DNA of 64,000 nucleotides, taken from NCBI RefSeq assembly GCF_031877795.1, contig NC_133958.1, forward strand, positions 2,418,001 through 2,482,000. The letters run 5' to 3'. Source of the stretch: Strix aluco. Lineage: Eukaryota > Chordata > Aves > Strigiformes > Strigidae. The translations under genes were made by a program, and so were the position numbers. The notes beneath the pieces were generated by a model. The model saw only the letters and a list, made by a program, of their open reading frames with translations, was not told the origin of the DNA and searched no databases. Position 1 is the first letter of the stretch. Every line of letters starts with the position of its first letter. Shown piece by piece: positions 1-11,401 of this stretch.

Positions 1-502
1 CTGCTTTGTGTTGATTCTGGGTTTTTTTTTTTTTTTTTTTTAAATCTGAGGCTCCTGGCTGGGTAGTGGCTCTGCAATATTTATTTAGCTGTAATTGGAT
101 GGGTCTGCTCTCCCCAGGCAAGGTAAATAAACATGGGCAGCAGGGAGAGGGCTTAGTGCTACAAGCATGTGATGGAGGCCCTAAACACAAATTGCAGATT
201 ATCCCTTGGGTGTTTGGGCCCAAGTTTAACACCCCGCTCTTCGTCAACTGCTCAAAAACCGGCCGCATTGAGCCAAAACTCCTTGTGCGAGGAAACTGTG
301 GGGGAACCTAACTTAAGAGGGAGGACGAAAAGAAAAAAAAATAATAAAAAAAAAAAAGCAACAGGCTTAAAAATAAGCAGCATTCAGGCAGCTAATCCCC
401 AGAGGGACTCCGCACACGTCACCCGGCGGCATGGCTCCGACCCGGCCTCCGCTCTGGTCCCCAGGCCGGCTGCCCGCGCCCCACGACTGCCATGCGCCTC
501 AC

Positions 503-665
503 CTACGGGTGCTGCCGCGGCGGCGGTCAGGTGTGCCGCGGGGTCGGCGGGAGCCATCTCTGCGCCAGCCTGGGCTTTGCTGAGATCCATCTGAGCCAGC
601 AGCTTGCCAGGAGAGGCGGTGCCGGTAGCTGGGGCGGCCAGGTTCCCAACAGCACCGTCTGGAGC
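503..665 (-). CDS. Candidate coding exon, gene uncertain (KANSL3 3' end or a neighbour)
   Basis: On the minus strand a 163-bp open segment has a good acceptor (pyrimidine-rich tract ending in CTTCCAG, exon from 665) and a good donor (GTAG then GTGAGG, exon end 503). It encodes about 54 residues rich in Ala, Pro and Gly, beginning APDGAVGNLAAPATG and including SPGKLLAQMDLSKAQ. It starts in phase 0, as needed after the last recognised KANSL3 exon (5377-5510, which ends in phase 0), and ends in phase 1, so at least one more exon would lie left of the window. The human KANSL3 C-terminus as I remember it does not contain this peptide. It could be a lineage- or isoform-specific KANSL3 exon, an exon of another gene, or a chance open stretch in GC-rich DNA. 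Confidence 0.4.
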
Positions 666-3600
666 CTGGAAGGGTTAAAGTAACGGAGAGCTACTGGAAA
701 TGCCCCGCTGCTGGGGGCTGCAACTGTTCCTCAGGACCTGTGCGAGCCCTCACCTAAAAAAAAATATATCAGAGCACGCCCTCTCCTTGCTTCTTCTAGC
801 CTTGCCCTCGCTCCGACCAGTCGTTACCAAGCTCAAGGAAAACTGCGTGCCGACGGAAAATTCGCAGAGTATTGTAAGAGCGTGATGGTGTCATCTGCAG
901 CACCGACACCACTGTCGGTGCCTGGGCTGAGATGGGCACAACCTCGTCGCCTTTTTCTGGAGTGGAAGGGGATGGCTCTATCGCCATCTCAGTCAGGGAA
1001 ACCAGTCCTGCTCTGGTTTCCTCTGCACAAGAGCAAAGCGACAGCCAGGAGCTCAAGAACGATTCCCACATCGTGCAGACCCGCTTGCGAGAATGACGCG
1101 CTATTGCTGGTGAGAGCCCAGCAAAAACTGGAGCAGCGCACACCTCTGCATCAGCAGAGCTTCCCTCTCGCCTGATGAAGGCACACAAGCCCCTCTGACA
1201 AGAGCCAGCTGGTTACACAGCACCAGTGTCCACCAGACCTCCAATACTGGGACAACTGGGGAGTTTGGATTTGTATCCTAAGGCGGACGGCAGCACGCCT
1301 TGGAGAGCGCTGACAAACTTCAGTGAAATGCCTCAAAATTCCCCCATTTGAGGGGTTCTTCAAACACCTCTGGGTCCGCTTCACTTGCCTGAACTCTGTC
1401 CAGGTGCATCTCTGATCTGATACTGCAGAGCGCCGGCTGCGTGCGCTCCTGTGCTCTCCTGCCCAGCCCTGAGCTGACATCAGTCAGGCTCCAAAGCAGC
1501 TTTTCCAGACACCCACCGCTTCGGCCAGATTCCTCTGAGCCAACTCACCCACTTTCTTCCACCGACAAGCGTCGCTTAAGCTCAAGTCTGAGCTCTCCCT
1601 ACCTGATGCCCGCACAGGTCGCAGCCTGCTCTTCCATGCCTTGGGCAGCAATTTACAGAATCCCAGAATCATCCCAGTTGGAAAAGCCCTTGAAGCTCCT
1701 CCAGCCCAACCATGAACCTCACCCTGACCGTTCCCAACTCCACCAGATCCCTCAGCGCTGGCTCAACCCGACTCTTCAACCCCTCCAGGGATGGGGACTC
1801 CCCCCCTGCCCTGGGCAGCCCATTCCAACGCCCAACAGCCCCTTCTGCAAAGAAATCCTTCCTAAGAGCCAGTCTGACCCTGCCCTGGCGCAGCTTGAGG
1901 CCATTCCCTCTTGTCCTGGCGCTGGTTCCTTGGCTCAAGAGACTCCTCCCCCCTCTCTGCACCCTCCTTTCAGGGAGTTGGAGAGGGCCAGGAGGTCTCC
2001 CCTCAGCCTCCTCTTCTCCAGACTAAACCCCCCCAGTTCCCTCAGCTGCTCCCCATCAGACCTGTGCTCCAGACCCTGCACCAGCTCCGTTGCCCTTCTC
2101 TGGACACGCTCGAGTCATTCAAGGGCCTTTTTGGAGTGAGGGGCCCAAAACTGGTGCTTCGTTAGCTATAACTAATATTTCTGTCCACAGGAGACAAAAG
2201 GGTCAGACTTCAGGATGAGAAAGGTGTTTGCTGCCTGCTCACGGCACATCCACCACCAGCAGCCAGCTCTGGGCAGCAGCAAGGGCTCATGTCAGCCATC
2301 TGAGGGACAGACCCTCGCCCAAAGCTCAAACCACGACCTCAGCTTGTAGCTCCAGTCATCGCTGCGTAAATCCATGTGCCACTAAGCAGAAAACATCAGC
2401 ATCACTCCACGCTTTATGGAGCTACTATCAGCATATAACCACGCTGCGGGGAGAACCTGTACAAAAAGCAACATTCAAACCACCATGGAGCAGTTTCTTG
2501 AAAAGAGAAGGTGAAGCTTTCTCGTATTTTCAGTTTAAAGCCACCCAAACACTCTTGCTTCTTCTTACTCTGCTACTCCCAGAAAGGATTTGCACCAAAC
2601 TCCCCAAGGAGATTCCTCAGTCTTCTGCCTCCCGTTAAATGCCCACGGTGGAAGGAAAAGAGTTACCCACTCAAACTGCATCTCAGCTGCTACACACAGG
2701 CATCGCCCCAGCCCCCAGAGTTTAAAATCACAGTGTGCAGCCGATGCGTGGGCTTCACGCTTCCTGCACAGGCACAGTGGAGCCGTCAGCTGGAATTTCA
2801 AAGGGAACCCAACCGACAACAGCTTTGGCTACTGCTGAAAACACAAGAGTTTAAGCCCTCAGCGTTATCCCCCAAAGCCTTTTGTAAATTTGCTCTTTTA
2901 CAGGAAGCCCTGCTCGATTACGTAATCCTGTGTGCTAAAGGTACACACAGAGCTGATGTCAAGGGCTATAATTAGTTACAAAAACACACAGCTCATTCCA
3001 TTTCCTGTAAAAGCCAGCTTTCAGTTTGCTTTTGAAGCAGCTCTCGCAGCCAGCCACACAATTAAGCCCTACTTTGAACACACAAGCTCAGCATTGTAGG
3101 TACAAGTCACAGCGTAGGATCCAATATCCAGTTCCAAGTGCCACCACCTTAAAACATTAACCCGAACACAAACCCGTTACCCCCGGAATTGATCTGGACC
3201 GAGCTTCGTTACACCGTGGAGTTACTGTTCTGCTGGATATTTAGGGTCTCTCAAAGGACATAAAGGAAAGCATATCAGTTCTGATGGTTTATCTAATGGC
3301 CTTTGAAGAGCACAAAAACTGCCTCCAACACGGATGAAGAGTTTCAGACCTATGAAAGCGACTCACCCGCTGCTTAGGTGGGATCTGCACTGAGTGTCAC
3401 TAGCTCTGTGTTTCCGAGCTCTACTCTAAGCTCAGCTCTGCCAACGCTCACAGGCTTTGTCGTGCTAGTGAAGTGACTGAAAGAAACACAGAAAAGTCAA
3501 GGGAGGAAAGACATGGATGCTCCCAAATCTGAGCTTTAACCAGCAGCAAACCCTGTGTGGAAACCGCTGGCCATGGTAGATGCTGTGCCAACTCTAAAGC

Positions 3601-5376
3601 AGCACAGGACAAATTAAGGATTTATGGCTGCTAATATTTACCCAACTTCCACCCAAAGGCTTCACCCTTAGGATAATGCCTCCCTAAATGTATCTGAGGG
3701 CTTCAAGCAACCTCAAGCTTCTGCAGACAGCAGCAAGGAGTAGGAGCACTCTCCCCGCCTCCACAACGCTGCCCACAAGTCGAGCCACCCCAGCAGCAGG
3801 GACCAAACTACACGGCTTCATCTACAACGATTGCGCTGCCTCTCCTGCACCAGCTTACCTGCCCAGGACCTGTGTTAGTGCTAGCAAAAGGAGAAACATC
3901 ACATGCAAGAGAAAACAAAACAAAACAACCCACACCCCCCCCCCCCAAAAGAAAAACAACAACAAAAAAAACCCAACCAAAAAAAAGAAGCCCTGCCAAT
4001 CTGGAGCAATCTTGGTGTCCTCAGCCTTCAGTGGCAGCTTGTTGGTTTTGAGAACTGGAGCTTGATCCCCCACTGGACACTCCACACCCATCCAACTGCC
4101 CAAACTACAGCATTTATCATTCTGGGAGCTCGTTGACTTGTTTTTTGAACTACTTTCTCCCTGCAAATGCCCATCTCAAATCACTACAGTTACACCCCTC
4201 AGTATACGCTCAGGCAAGCAGCAGCCCCTCTCCTGCAATGCCTCCTTCAGCCCCACGAGGCAGCTCCCAGCCCCAGGCTGCCTGTCTTCTCCTCCATCCC
4301 CGTGTCCAGGAAAGCACCTACGAGAGACCCAAGTGCCGCAGAGCACCAGAGAGGGGACCACGGGGAAGCCATTGGAGCTCAGGTCAGCCTTGCTGATGGC
4401 ACATCCCAGCCAGGCTGGGCAGGGAGTCAGAGCCAACCCTTCCACCCTCACTTTTATGGATCCAGCTTAAAATTGACAGTGGTTTAGGACAGAGCCCAAG
4501 GATACACCTGCAGTAAATTCACCCCTTTGGCTCCCTCCAGGATTTAGGGTTGAGGGGTTCATGTTACAGTACCCAAGACCACTATATTCACAATGAAAAA
4601 AAAACCCCAAAACTCTCCAACTTGGCACCTTGTGCTTTCAATTCAACCGCACCAAGGCTTAACCTAGGAAGTGGGAAGGCAGCCAGGATCCTTGAGATAG
4701 AACCTGGCACTCATTGAGAGTCCAAATAGCAAGAGCTTTTCCTACTGTCAGTGATCCACCTCCAAAAGGAGATCTGTATCGAACAGATACAGCCCTGGAG
4801 CACACACTCAGCCCTTCATAAATGGGTTTCAACAGCATGGCAGCAAGAAAGAGCCGGAGCTGGGGACCTGCAGAAGGAAACAGTATCCCAAAGATCACAG
4901 GGCCCAGCCTCACATCAGGGCATCTAATAGTCAGAAGCAGCAGTTTCAAGAGGAATACGGCTCCAGACAGCACGGCCAACCCACTCTCCCTGAACAGGCA
5001 GGGGATAGACGCTCTACAAGCAGCTTTCCTCCTCCCACCAAAAGCTGTTGCTGCCAAGAAAACCTCGAGCTTCAGTAACAATTCCCATGCTGATGTCAGC
5101 TTTCGAGGTCTAGCCGGAGATTCCCTCGGTGCAGTACCAGCGTGGTATCGAGACAATCAGCCCTGCCACTAACAGACACGAAGATCACCTGGATTTTCTT
5201 AACCACCACCTTGGGAGGCCCCTTTTTGTGCAGCAACAAAGCTCATCACACCCAAGAGGTGTGACCAAGAACGCTCTCCCCAGGACAGCTATAGCTGCCC
5301 CTGACTACGATGGTCAGAAAAAGCTCAGAAGAGCAGCAGCGGACACTTTCTCTACAGAGAAAATGCCAAAAATTAC
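666..5376. other. Non-coding stretch left of the last recognised KANSL3 exon
   Basis: It holds one CR1 copy (about 1656-2152) and short homopolymer runs (C-run near 3938, A-rich 3950-3990). I see no other exon with convincing splice sites and family similarity. The true last KANSL3 exon, which in mammals adds only about a dozen residues, could be hidden here because it would be too short to recognise. Reading straight through the donor of the 5377-5510 exon would add about 20 codons before a stop. Confidence 0.5.
1656..2152 (-). repeat. CR1 LINE, 3' part, minus orientation
   Basis: The plus strand begins with the complement of the CR1 3' terminus (ATTCTGGGATTCTG type), followed by the typical avian CR1 3' sequence. 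It is cut at its 5' side after the segment GGGGCCCAAAACT, so it is 5' truncated as is usual for CR1. It is very similar to the copies at 44441-45067 and 62921-63610, differing by scattered substitutions, which suggests one recent subfamily. Short open frames across it are by-products. Confidence 0.95.
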
Positions 5377-8300
5377 CTGAGGTGCCTGCGTCTGCATCGG
5401 CTGTTCCTCGAGCTGGGGCTGGACAGTCCCCATGGCAGCCTGGCTAAGTGTGGTCACACGGCTGGGCTGCCCACGCAGTGTCACAGTTATGGTCGTCGGG
5501 GCCTTCAAGCCTAGAAAACACGCAAGCGAGATGTCGCTGAGACCTGGGGATTGTGGAGGCCGCGTTCCCCCAACCAGAGGGGTGCATCAGAAGCCTCCTC
5601 CTATTCTGAGGGAGCCGCTCGGAAATTGCTAGTGCACACAGCTGTCACGGCTATGGCTCAAAGCTTTGGAAACGGCAGTCTCGGGGTGGTGGGGGTGCTC
5701 CAGGTGTCTGCATTGCGTGCCTGTCCCCCTTCTCCCTCACCTGCGGCCTGGTTGGAGATCTGAGCCAAGCCAGGGAGGCTGCTGGCCAGCTTCGCCAGTC
5801 CCCCATTTGTCAGCAGTTGGTGAATGGCCGTGGGCTTCCCGCTCGCTGAGGCTCCCAGAGACAAGGAGGTGGCAACCGGGATGGTGCGGACAATTGTGCC
5901 AGTGCCCGTGGTGATGGCACTCAGGTTCTGGATAGGCGCAGGCGTCTTCACAGTTGAGGTCTGGAAGGAGAAGCAGAAGCACTGAGTACCTGGAAGGAAA
6001 GGGGATGCTGGGATGGCACGGCCTCTCCCTCCACACACTTTAGAGGTCAGAGTTTCCACACTTCAATCTGACGGCCACGAGCAGGTTTAAATGCAAGTGA
6101 ACTTGTCCCTTCCAGTCTGCACATACTCATTTCAACTTGAAAGCATGACCGGGAGGAACTGTGGCTCCGCTTCTAACGTAGCCACCCGTTCTGAACGAGG
6201 TCACCTCAAATCGCAGGGATGGGGAATGTCGCCTGAGAGGTCACAGGCCGGTGTTCTCCCAGAAGAATGAGGGGGAAGATCACTGATCCCCTCCCAGCCC
6301 TGTCCATTCTCCAACTGCTTCTCAGTATTTTCTAGGTGGCCACCTAGAAACAACTTCCCACAGCCCTGTTTTCTAGACCTCATGCCACTTACAGGAACTC
6401 CTGGCCCCCCGGCACACCACCAAGGCTTGGACACGTCACTTCAGCTGCAGTTCACACCTACCATGCCTCATCTCTTCTGGTTCTGGAGCAAACATGGCCT
6501 ATCTAGGTTCCCTCTGACTCCTACCACTTTGTCCTCCACAGAGCTTCCCTCCAGAGAGGGATCGTTGATGTCTGCGGGCTCCGTACCTGCACAGGCGACC
6601 CAGCAGCAGCCACGCTGGCCGGAAGGGCCGATGACTTAGTCCCGATGTCCTGTAGGCTGAAGCTCAGCCCTTGCAGCAGGCTGCTGGCAGATGCTGCTCC
6701 TAAAAAAAAAAAAAAAAAAAAAAAAGGCTTGGAGGATTCACCACCATGAAATTCCAGGTCTGTCATACAGCAGGTGTCTGTAAAACTGTTCTTTAAAGAG
6801 CAGCGTCCCCAGCAGCCTGCCTTGAGGTCGGCAGGGATCCTCCCAGCCGCTCTACACACGCAGCACAACACCTCTCACTGCTGCAGCTACAAACCCGGGA
6901 GGCAAGAGAAGGTCGGTTTTGGTGTCTCAAGGCATCGTTACATACAAATGACACAATTAACAGGTCACCTACTGCACCTCCAGCCTCGCTTTACAGCATC
7001 CCGCTGGATCTCTGCAGGCTCTGCAATAGCAAATGCTGCCTTGGCCAAACCCAAAGCAACCAGGGAGTGCAAGAAAGAGGATCCACCAAAGGATTTTGAA
7101 CCTGGTTTACCTTTTACATTCACAAGAGACATGGAGAGAGGCAGGTACCTTGGAGGGTACTGGCTGGCTGGGCCTGCAGGCAGTGGGTGCTGCTGGCCAC
7201 CAGCCGGCTCTGCAGGGCATGGAACGCGCTGGGCGCCGTGCTGCTGGGGAGCCCGGCAGACGGGGCAGGACTCGTGCAGGAGGCTTCTGCTGCTGAACTC
7301 AGCCTACGGAGAGAGCAGAAGAGAAAGACTCCGCTTAGCGATAAACTACACGGGGCAAAGCGAGATGGCAGGACTCCTGAAAGGCCGAAGCAGGGAGTTG
7401 ACGAGCTACAAAAACCCAAAGCAAAGAGAAGTTTCCTTGCATCCGCTGCGGCAGCTAGAACAAGGAGCACCTAGGGCAAAATCTGTGTATTTCCACATTG
7501 GAAGGGAGCTTGTTATTGTGTGCGTGCCTACCTAGGTGCTGCAAGGGCTGTGTCACTACTACACAAAAGCAATCTACCTTGCAGCGACACATTTCCCCTT
7601 TAAAACCTACTTGCTACTTGAAAATAGCTCTTCTTCCACTCCCCTGCCACATCAGAGTCCAGTTCTCCAAATCTTGTTTTGAATTAAAGGGGAAAAGAGT
7701 GATGTGAGATGTCAACATCGGATTCATTCCCCAGCAGAAATCCCTACGGCCAGTTAATGAACTTCGTGAGCAGATATTGAGGCTTCTTTCCCCTAGCTTT
7801 GGAAAAAGAATGCTTGACTGTCAGAGGGAATGAAGGGAAGGATTAAAGACAACATTGAATTTCTGGCAAAAACACCAGAGTCATTCAAAAGACAGAGATA
7901 AGCAAACTTGGACTTGGGAAACCAGATACAGCCCAACAGCCACAATACCTTCTACCTCTGCCATTCTCAGACTCTGCCAGCTGACAAACAGTTTTCAGGA
8001 GCCTAAGAGTCTCCTGCGCTTTGGATAATTCCAGTTGTAAGCAAGATACGAGGAAGCTCCACACGCGCCCTGTCGTGGCGCTTCCCGTCAGCAGCCTGTC
8101 AAAAAGACCCACAGCTTATAAAAACCGAAGTCGCACTCACTTGGGGGTGGTGAGCAGCCCTGACAGCTCCTTTGCGCCCGACACAGACTGGCCGACAGCC
8201 ATGGGGACCGGCTTTCCAGCGACAACTGCAAAAGAAAAAAAAAGGAGAAACCTCATTCTCTCTCCTCCACGAGACTTTAGGGATTCCCCCTCTCTCACAC

Positions 8301-11300
8301 AGCTACCCACGGGCACGGCGCTGCAGGCCGCGGGCTCGTCCCGCTCACAAAGCATCTTCTGAAGGAAACCTCTGCTGCAGCCATAAACACACGCTCCAGC
8401 CACCGCGCTACGGGAGATGGGGAGTATCAAACAGAGCAGAGTCACGAATAAAAACCAGAAAACTGCCATTGTGGAAGCGTTACGACAAGACGAGGTGGAA
8501 GGAATCAGCTTCAAAAATCTGTAAGCAGTGAAATCTCAGGCCCTCACCACCAAACACAAATCTGTCTCCTAAACATTACATCTCCACTAATCCCCTTCTC
8601 CTAGTCCATCACGGCACAGGTCTACCTCCTCAACCCATTAGTTCGGATCTGGCTGGTCGCTAGCCATCGATTTTGTGAGCGTTCTTTAGAGAGACTTTAC
8701 AAAATACACAGGGATGCGACGAGTCACAATATTTGTTTATTGCGGCGTTTTGGGATACAACTGTGTTTCTCCTGCGCATTCCTCCTGCTCACACCCGGTA
8801 AGAGGGAATTCTTGTTTTGGTTCATGTTTACTTCTGCAATTCATTTCCTTTCTGTGAAAAGAAGTAAAGTTTGGAAAATTAAAAAAATAAAAGATTCCAG
8901 AAACCGGAGATTTTCAGAGCTCCCAGAAGATAGACTGAACCTTAAAGAAAGATGTATATTTATTAGCTCATTTTCACAGTTCAAAAAAATTGCTAAATTT
9001 ACCGAGAGATGCTTCCAAAGGAGCAGAATTATCTCTCAGCTTTGAAAACCTCTGATTTCCTATCAGAATGGAGACGCTGACCTTTCAGTCCTGCACTGCA
9101 TCCACCTAATGCGACTGCTTTACATATCTGGGGCTCTGCACTGACGCGAGGAAGACGTATACACCGGCACGGCCAGCGACAAGGCAACATCCTTCAGGTA
9201 CGAGGGTGACAGCAGCCAAAGCTTTTGGCCTCCCTTGCAAAGGCTCAAGGGGAAGAAGACCGAGCACATCGTCTCTTCGTGGACCGCAGGGACCTCTGCA
9301 ACGCGTGTCACGGTGGGTTTTTCCCAGCCGCAGAGGCAGGAGAGGAGCTGGAATTTTTTATACATTTATCAAGCGCACGTTGTGCCAGACTTCAGGCCCA
9401 GAAGGGATCAGCAGAGCGAGGCACTCGGCTGAATCATGAAGTTTGAAAGCACGAAGGTCTTCCAGAGGGAGGATATCGCCATCGTCCCCCAAGCGGGAGC
9501 ACGTTCCAGGCAAGAGCTTCGCCCAGGAGTCGCAGGAGCGGGCAGCGGAACCGGAGATGCACGTGAATCTACTTGGAGCAAGGGGTCTGCCAGGACACCC
9601 GTGTCCTGCCTCCAGCAGCAGCTTGAGGCCTTGAAGGTGTAAAAATTCACCTCGCAGCTCACAAGGCTGCGGTCGAGCGTTTCGCTGGAGCGTGCGATCC
9701 CAACTGCTACGGAAAACAGAGGCTCCTGCCAAGCTCCTACGTGCTGTCAGCCCCCACGCTTCCCCAGCTATCCCCAAGTCACTCGCACCTTGAGCCTCCG
9801 TCTGTTTTCTGCGGCTAACTCCTCCAAACAAAAAAAAAAAAATTAAAAAAAAAAAATTCACAGCTCCCCTCCCCTCCCCACGCCGTGGCCCAGAGGAGCG
9901 GGTCTGGGCACAGCCACGAGCCCGTTTTCTGGTTAAAAAGCAGCTACGCAATCGCAACTCACTTTCTGCCTGGGTGGTGAGGGGTGCGCCGTTCCCCACG
10001 CCAGCAGCATCTCCGTGGGAGACAATGGTCACCTTGATTTTGGCTCGTTTGGAGGATTTGGTGCACTGGGTCGGGCTGGGGGTCTGATGCCTCTTCAGCT
10101 GCATACGCACATCATCTTTCTCAGCCCCTTCCGAGTGCTCTGAGGAGACTGGAACTAGGGGACACAGAAGTAGCTTTTTGAAAAGTGACGGCCGATCCCT
10201 CGAGGTCAGCGCTGCTCCACTGCGCGCACCAAGGTGCGGAGAAGGGACACATGCCCATGCACACTTCCACAGCTCCCTCCATGCCAGCCTTGCCCATCTC
10301 CCATGCACCAGGAACCCACGCTTCTCCTTTTCACCACCTACGCTGACTTCCACGTGCCCTAAGCTGCTGTCTTAGGGTCAGGACTTCGTTTAAGCTACTC
10401 AAAGCTAAGGCAGGACGGCATATAAAGTTTCTCTCGCCTCTGCAACGAAGAAAAACGGATGCCTACAGCGGTAACACATCTCCACATAAACCCTTTTCAT
10501 TTCAAAGCGTGGCATAATCAATCCTGGCATCAAGGCCCCTCCAATATCCCTAATTTCCAGGGGATGAGGGCGCAGAGACTTGCGGAGCTGGTGCAGGCAC
10601 GCTGCCAACGCTGCGATCAGAGCTTAGCCCGCCTGCTCCTCCAACACACCAGCAAAGGTATTTGCATGCCTGTCACTCGGCACATCCCTTCCAGAGCTCC
10701 TAACTGGCCCTCCGGGCGCTGGACCGAAGCGTGCAGGTTTCTTAGAGGCGTTAAGCGAAGCAGCCGGGAGCATAAAAGGTGCTGCAGCAAAGCCAAGCCC
10801 CCACACACCCCACACTGCTCGGTGTCAGGGGAGAAAAACCAGAAGCTGAGATTCCTCTTCCGCACCAGCGACTCGTTTTGCTGCCACAGCCTTGACCCGT
10901 CACATCCGTTTCATCCTGCCTAGAGTACAAGCTTGCTGGGGCCAGGGCTACCCAAAAAAGCAGAGGACCCACGACAAAGCGCCTCTGGGCAGCCCAGAGG
11001 CACGAGGTGCCACATCCTGCCCAGCCGCTCTCCGCGCGTCTCCCACGGCTGGCGGACGCTCGGCCGGCCCCAGCCTGAAACGCCGGCGGAGCGGGTTGAA
11101 ACGAGGGCACGGATCTGCTTCCCATTGGGGTGTCTGCAGCCTGGCAGTGCTCAGAAACGCGAGCTGCAGCAAGGGGGAAAGGCCTTTGCTCAAAGCTACG
11201 GAGAGTCCTCTCCACCAAGAGCTTCTGCGGACTGCCAGCTAACTCCCTCTTTACAGATGATCCTGGGCATCTAAGCCATGTATTCAGCAGCCTAGTGGCC

Positions 11301-11369
11301 AAAATGTACGCTTATTCTAATTTTTATATATATCTAAATATGAATATATTCTATAAAGTTGATAGATAC

Positions 11370-11401
<32 letters not shown>

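Noticed and set aside
1441-2139. Open frame of 232 codons and similar frames at 44367-44924 and 63127-63678
   Set aside because: The three share the same peptide because they are the same CR1 3' region read antisense; no reverse-transcriptase motif is present in these truncated copies.
1-5000. ARID5A on the plus strand, expected next to KANSL3 from the mammalian gene order
   Set aside because: No open frame here resembles the ARID domain or the C-terminus of ARID5A, so it must lie outside the window or be absent.
9358-10353. Minus-strand open frame of 331 codons
   Set aside because: Only 9963-10154 is coding (KANSL3 exon); the rest is intron read-through past clear acceptor and donor sites.
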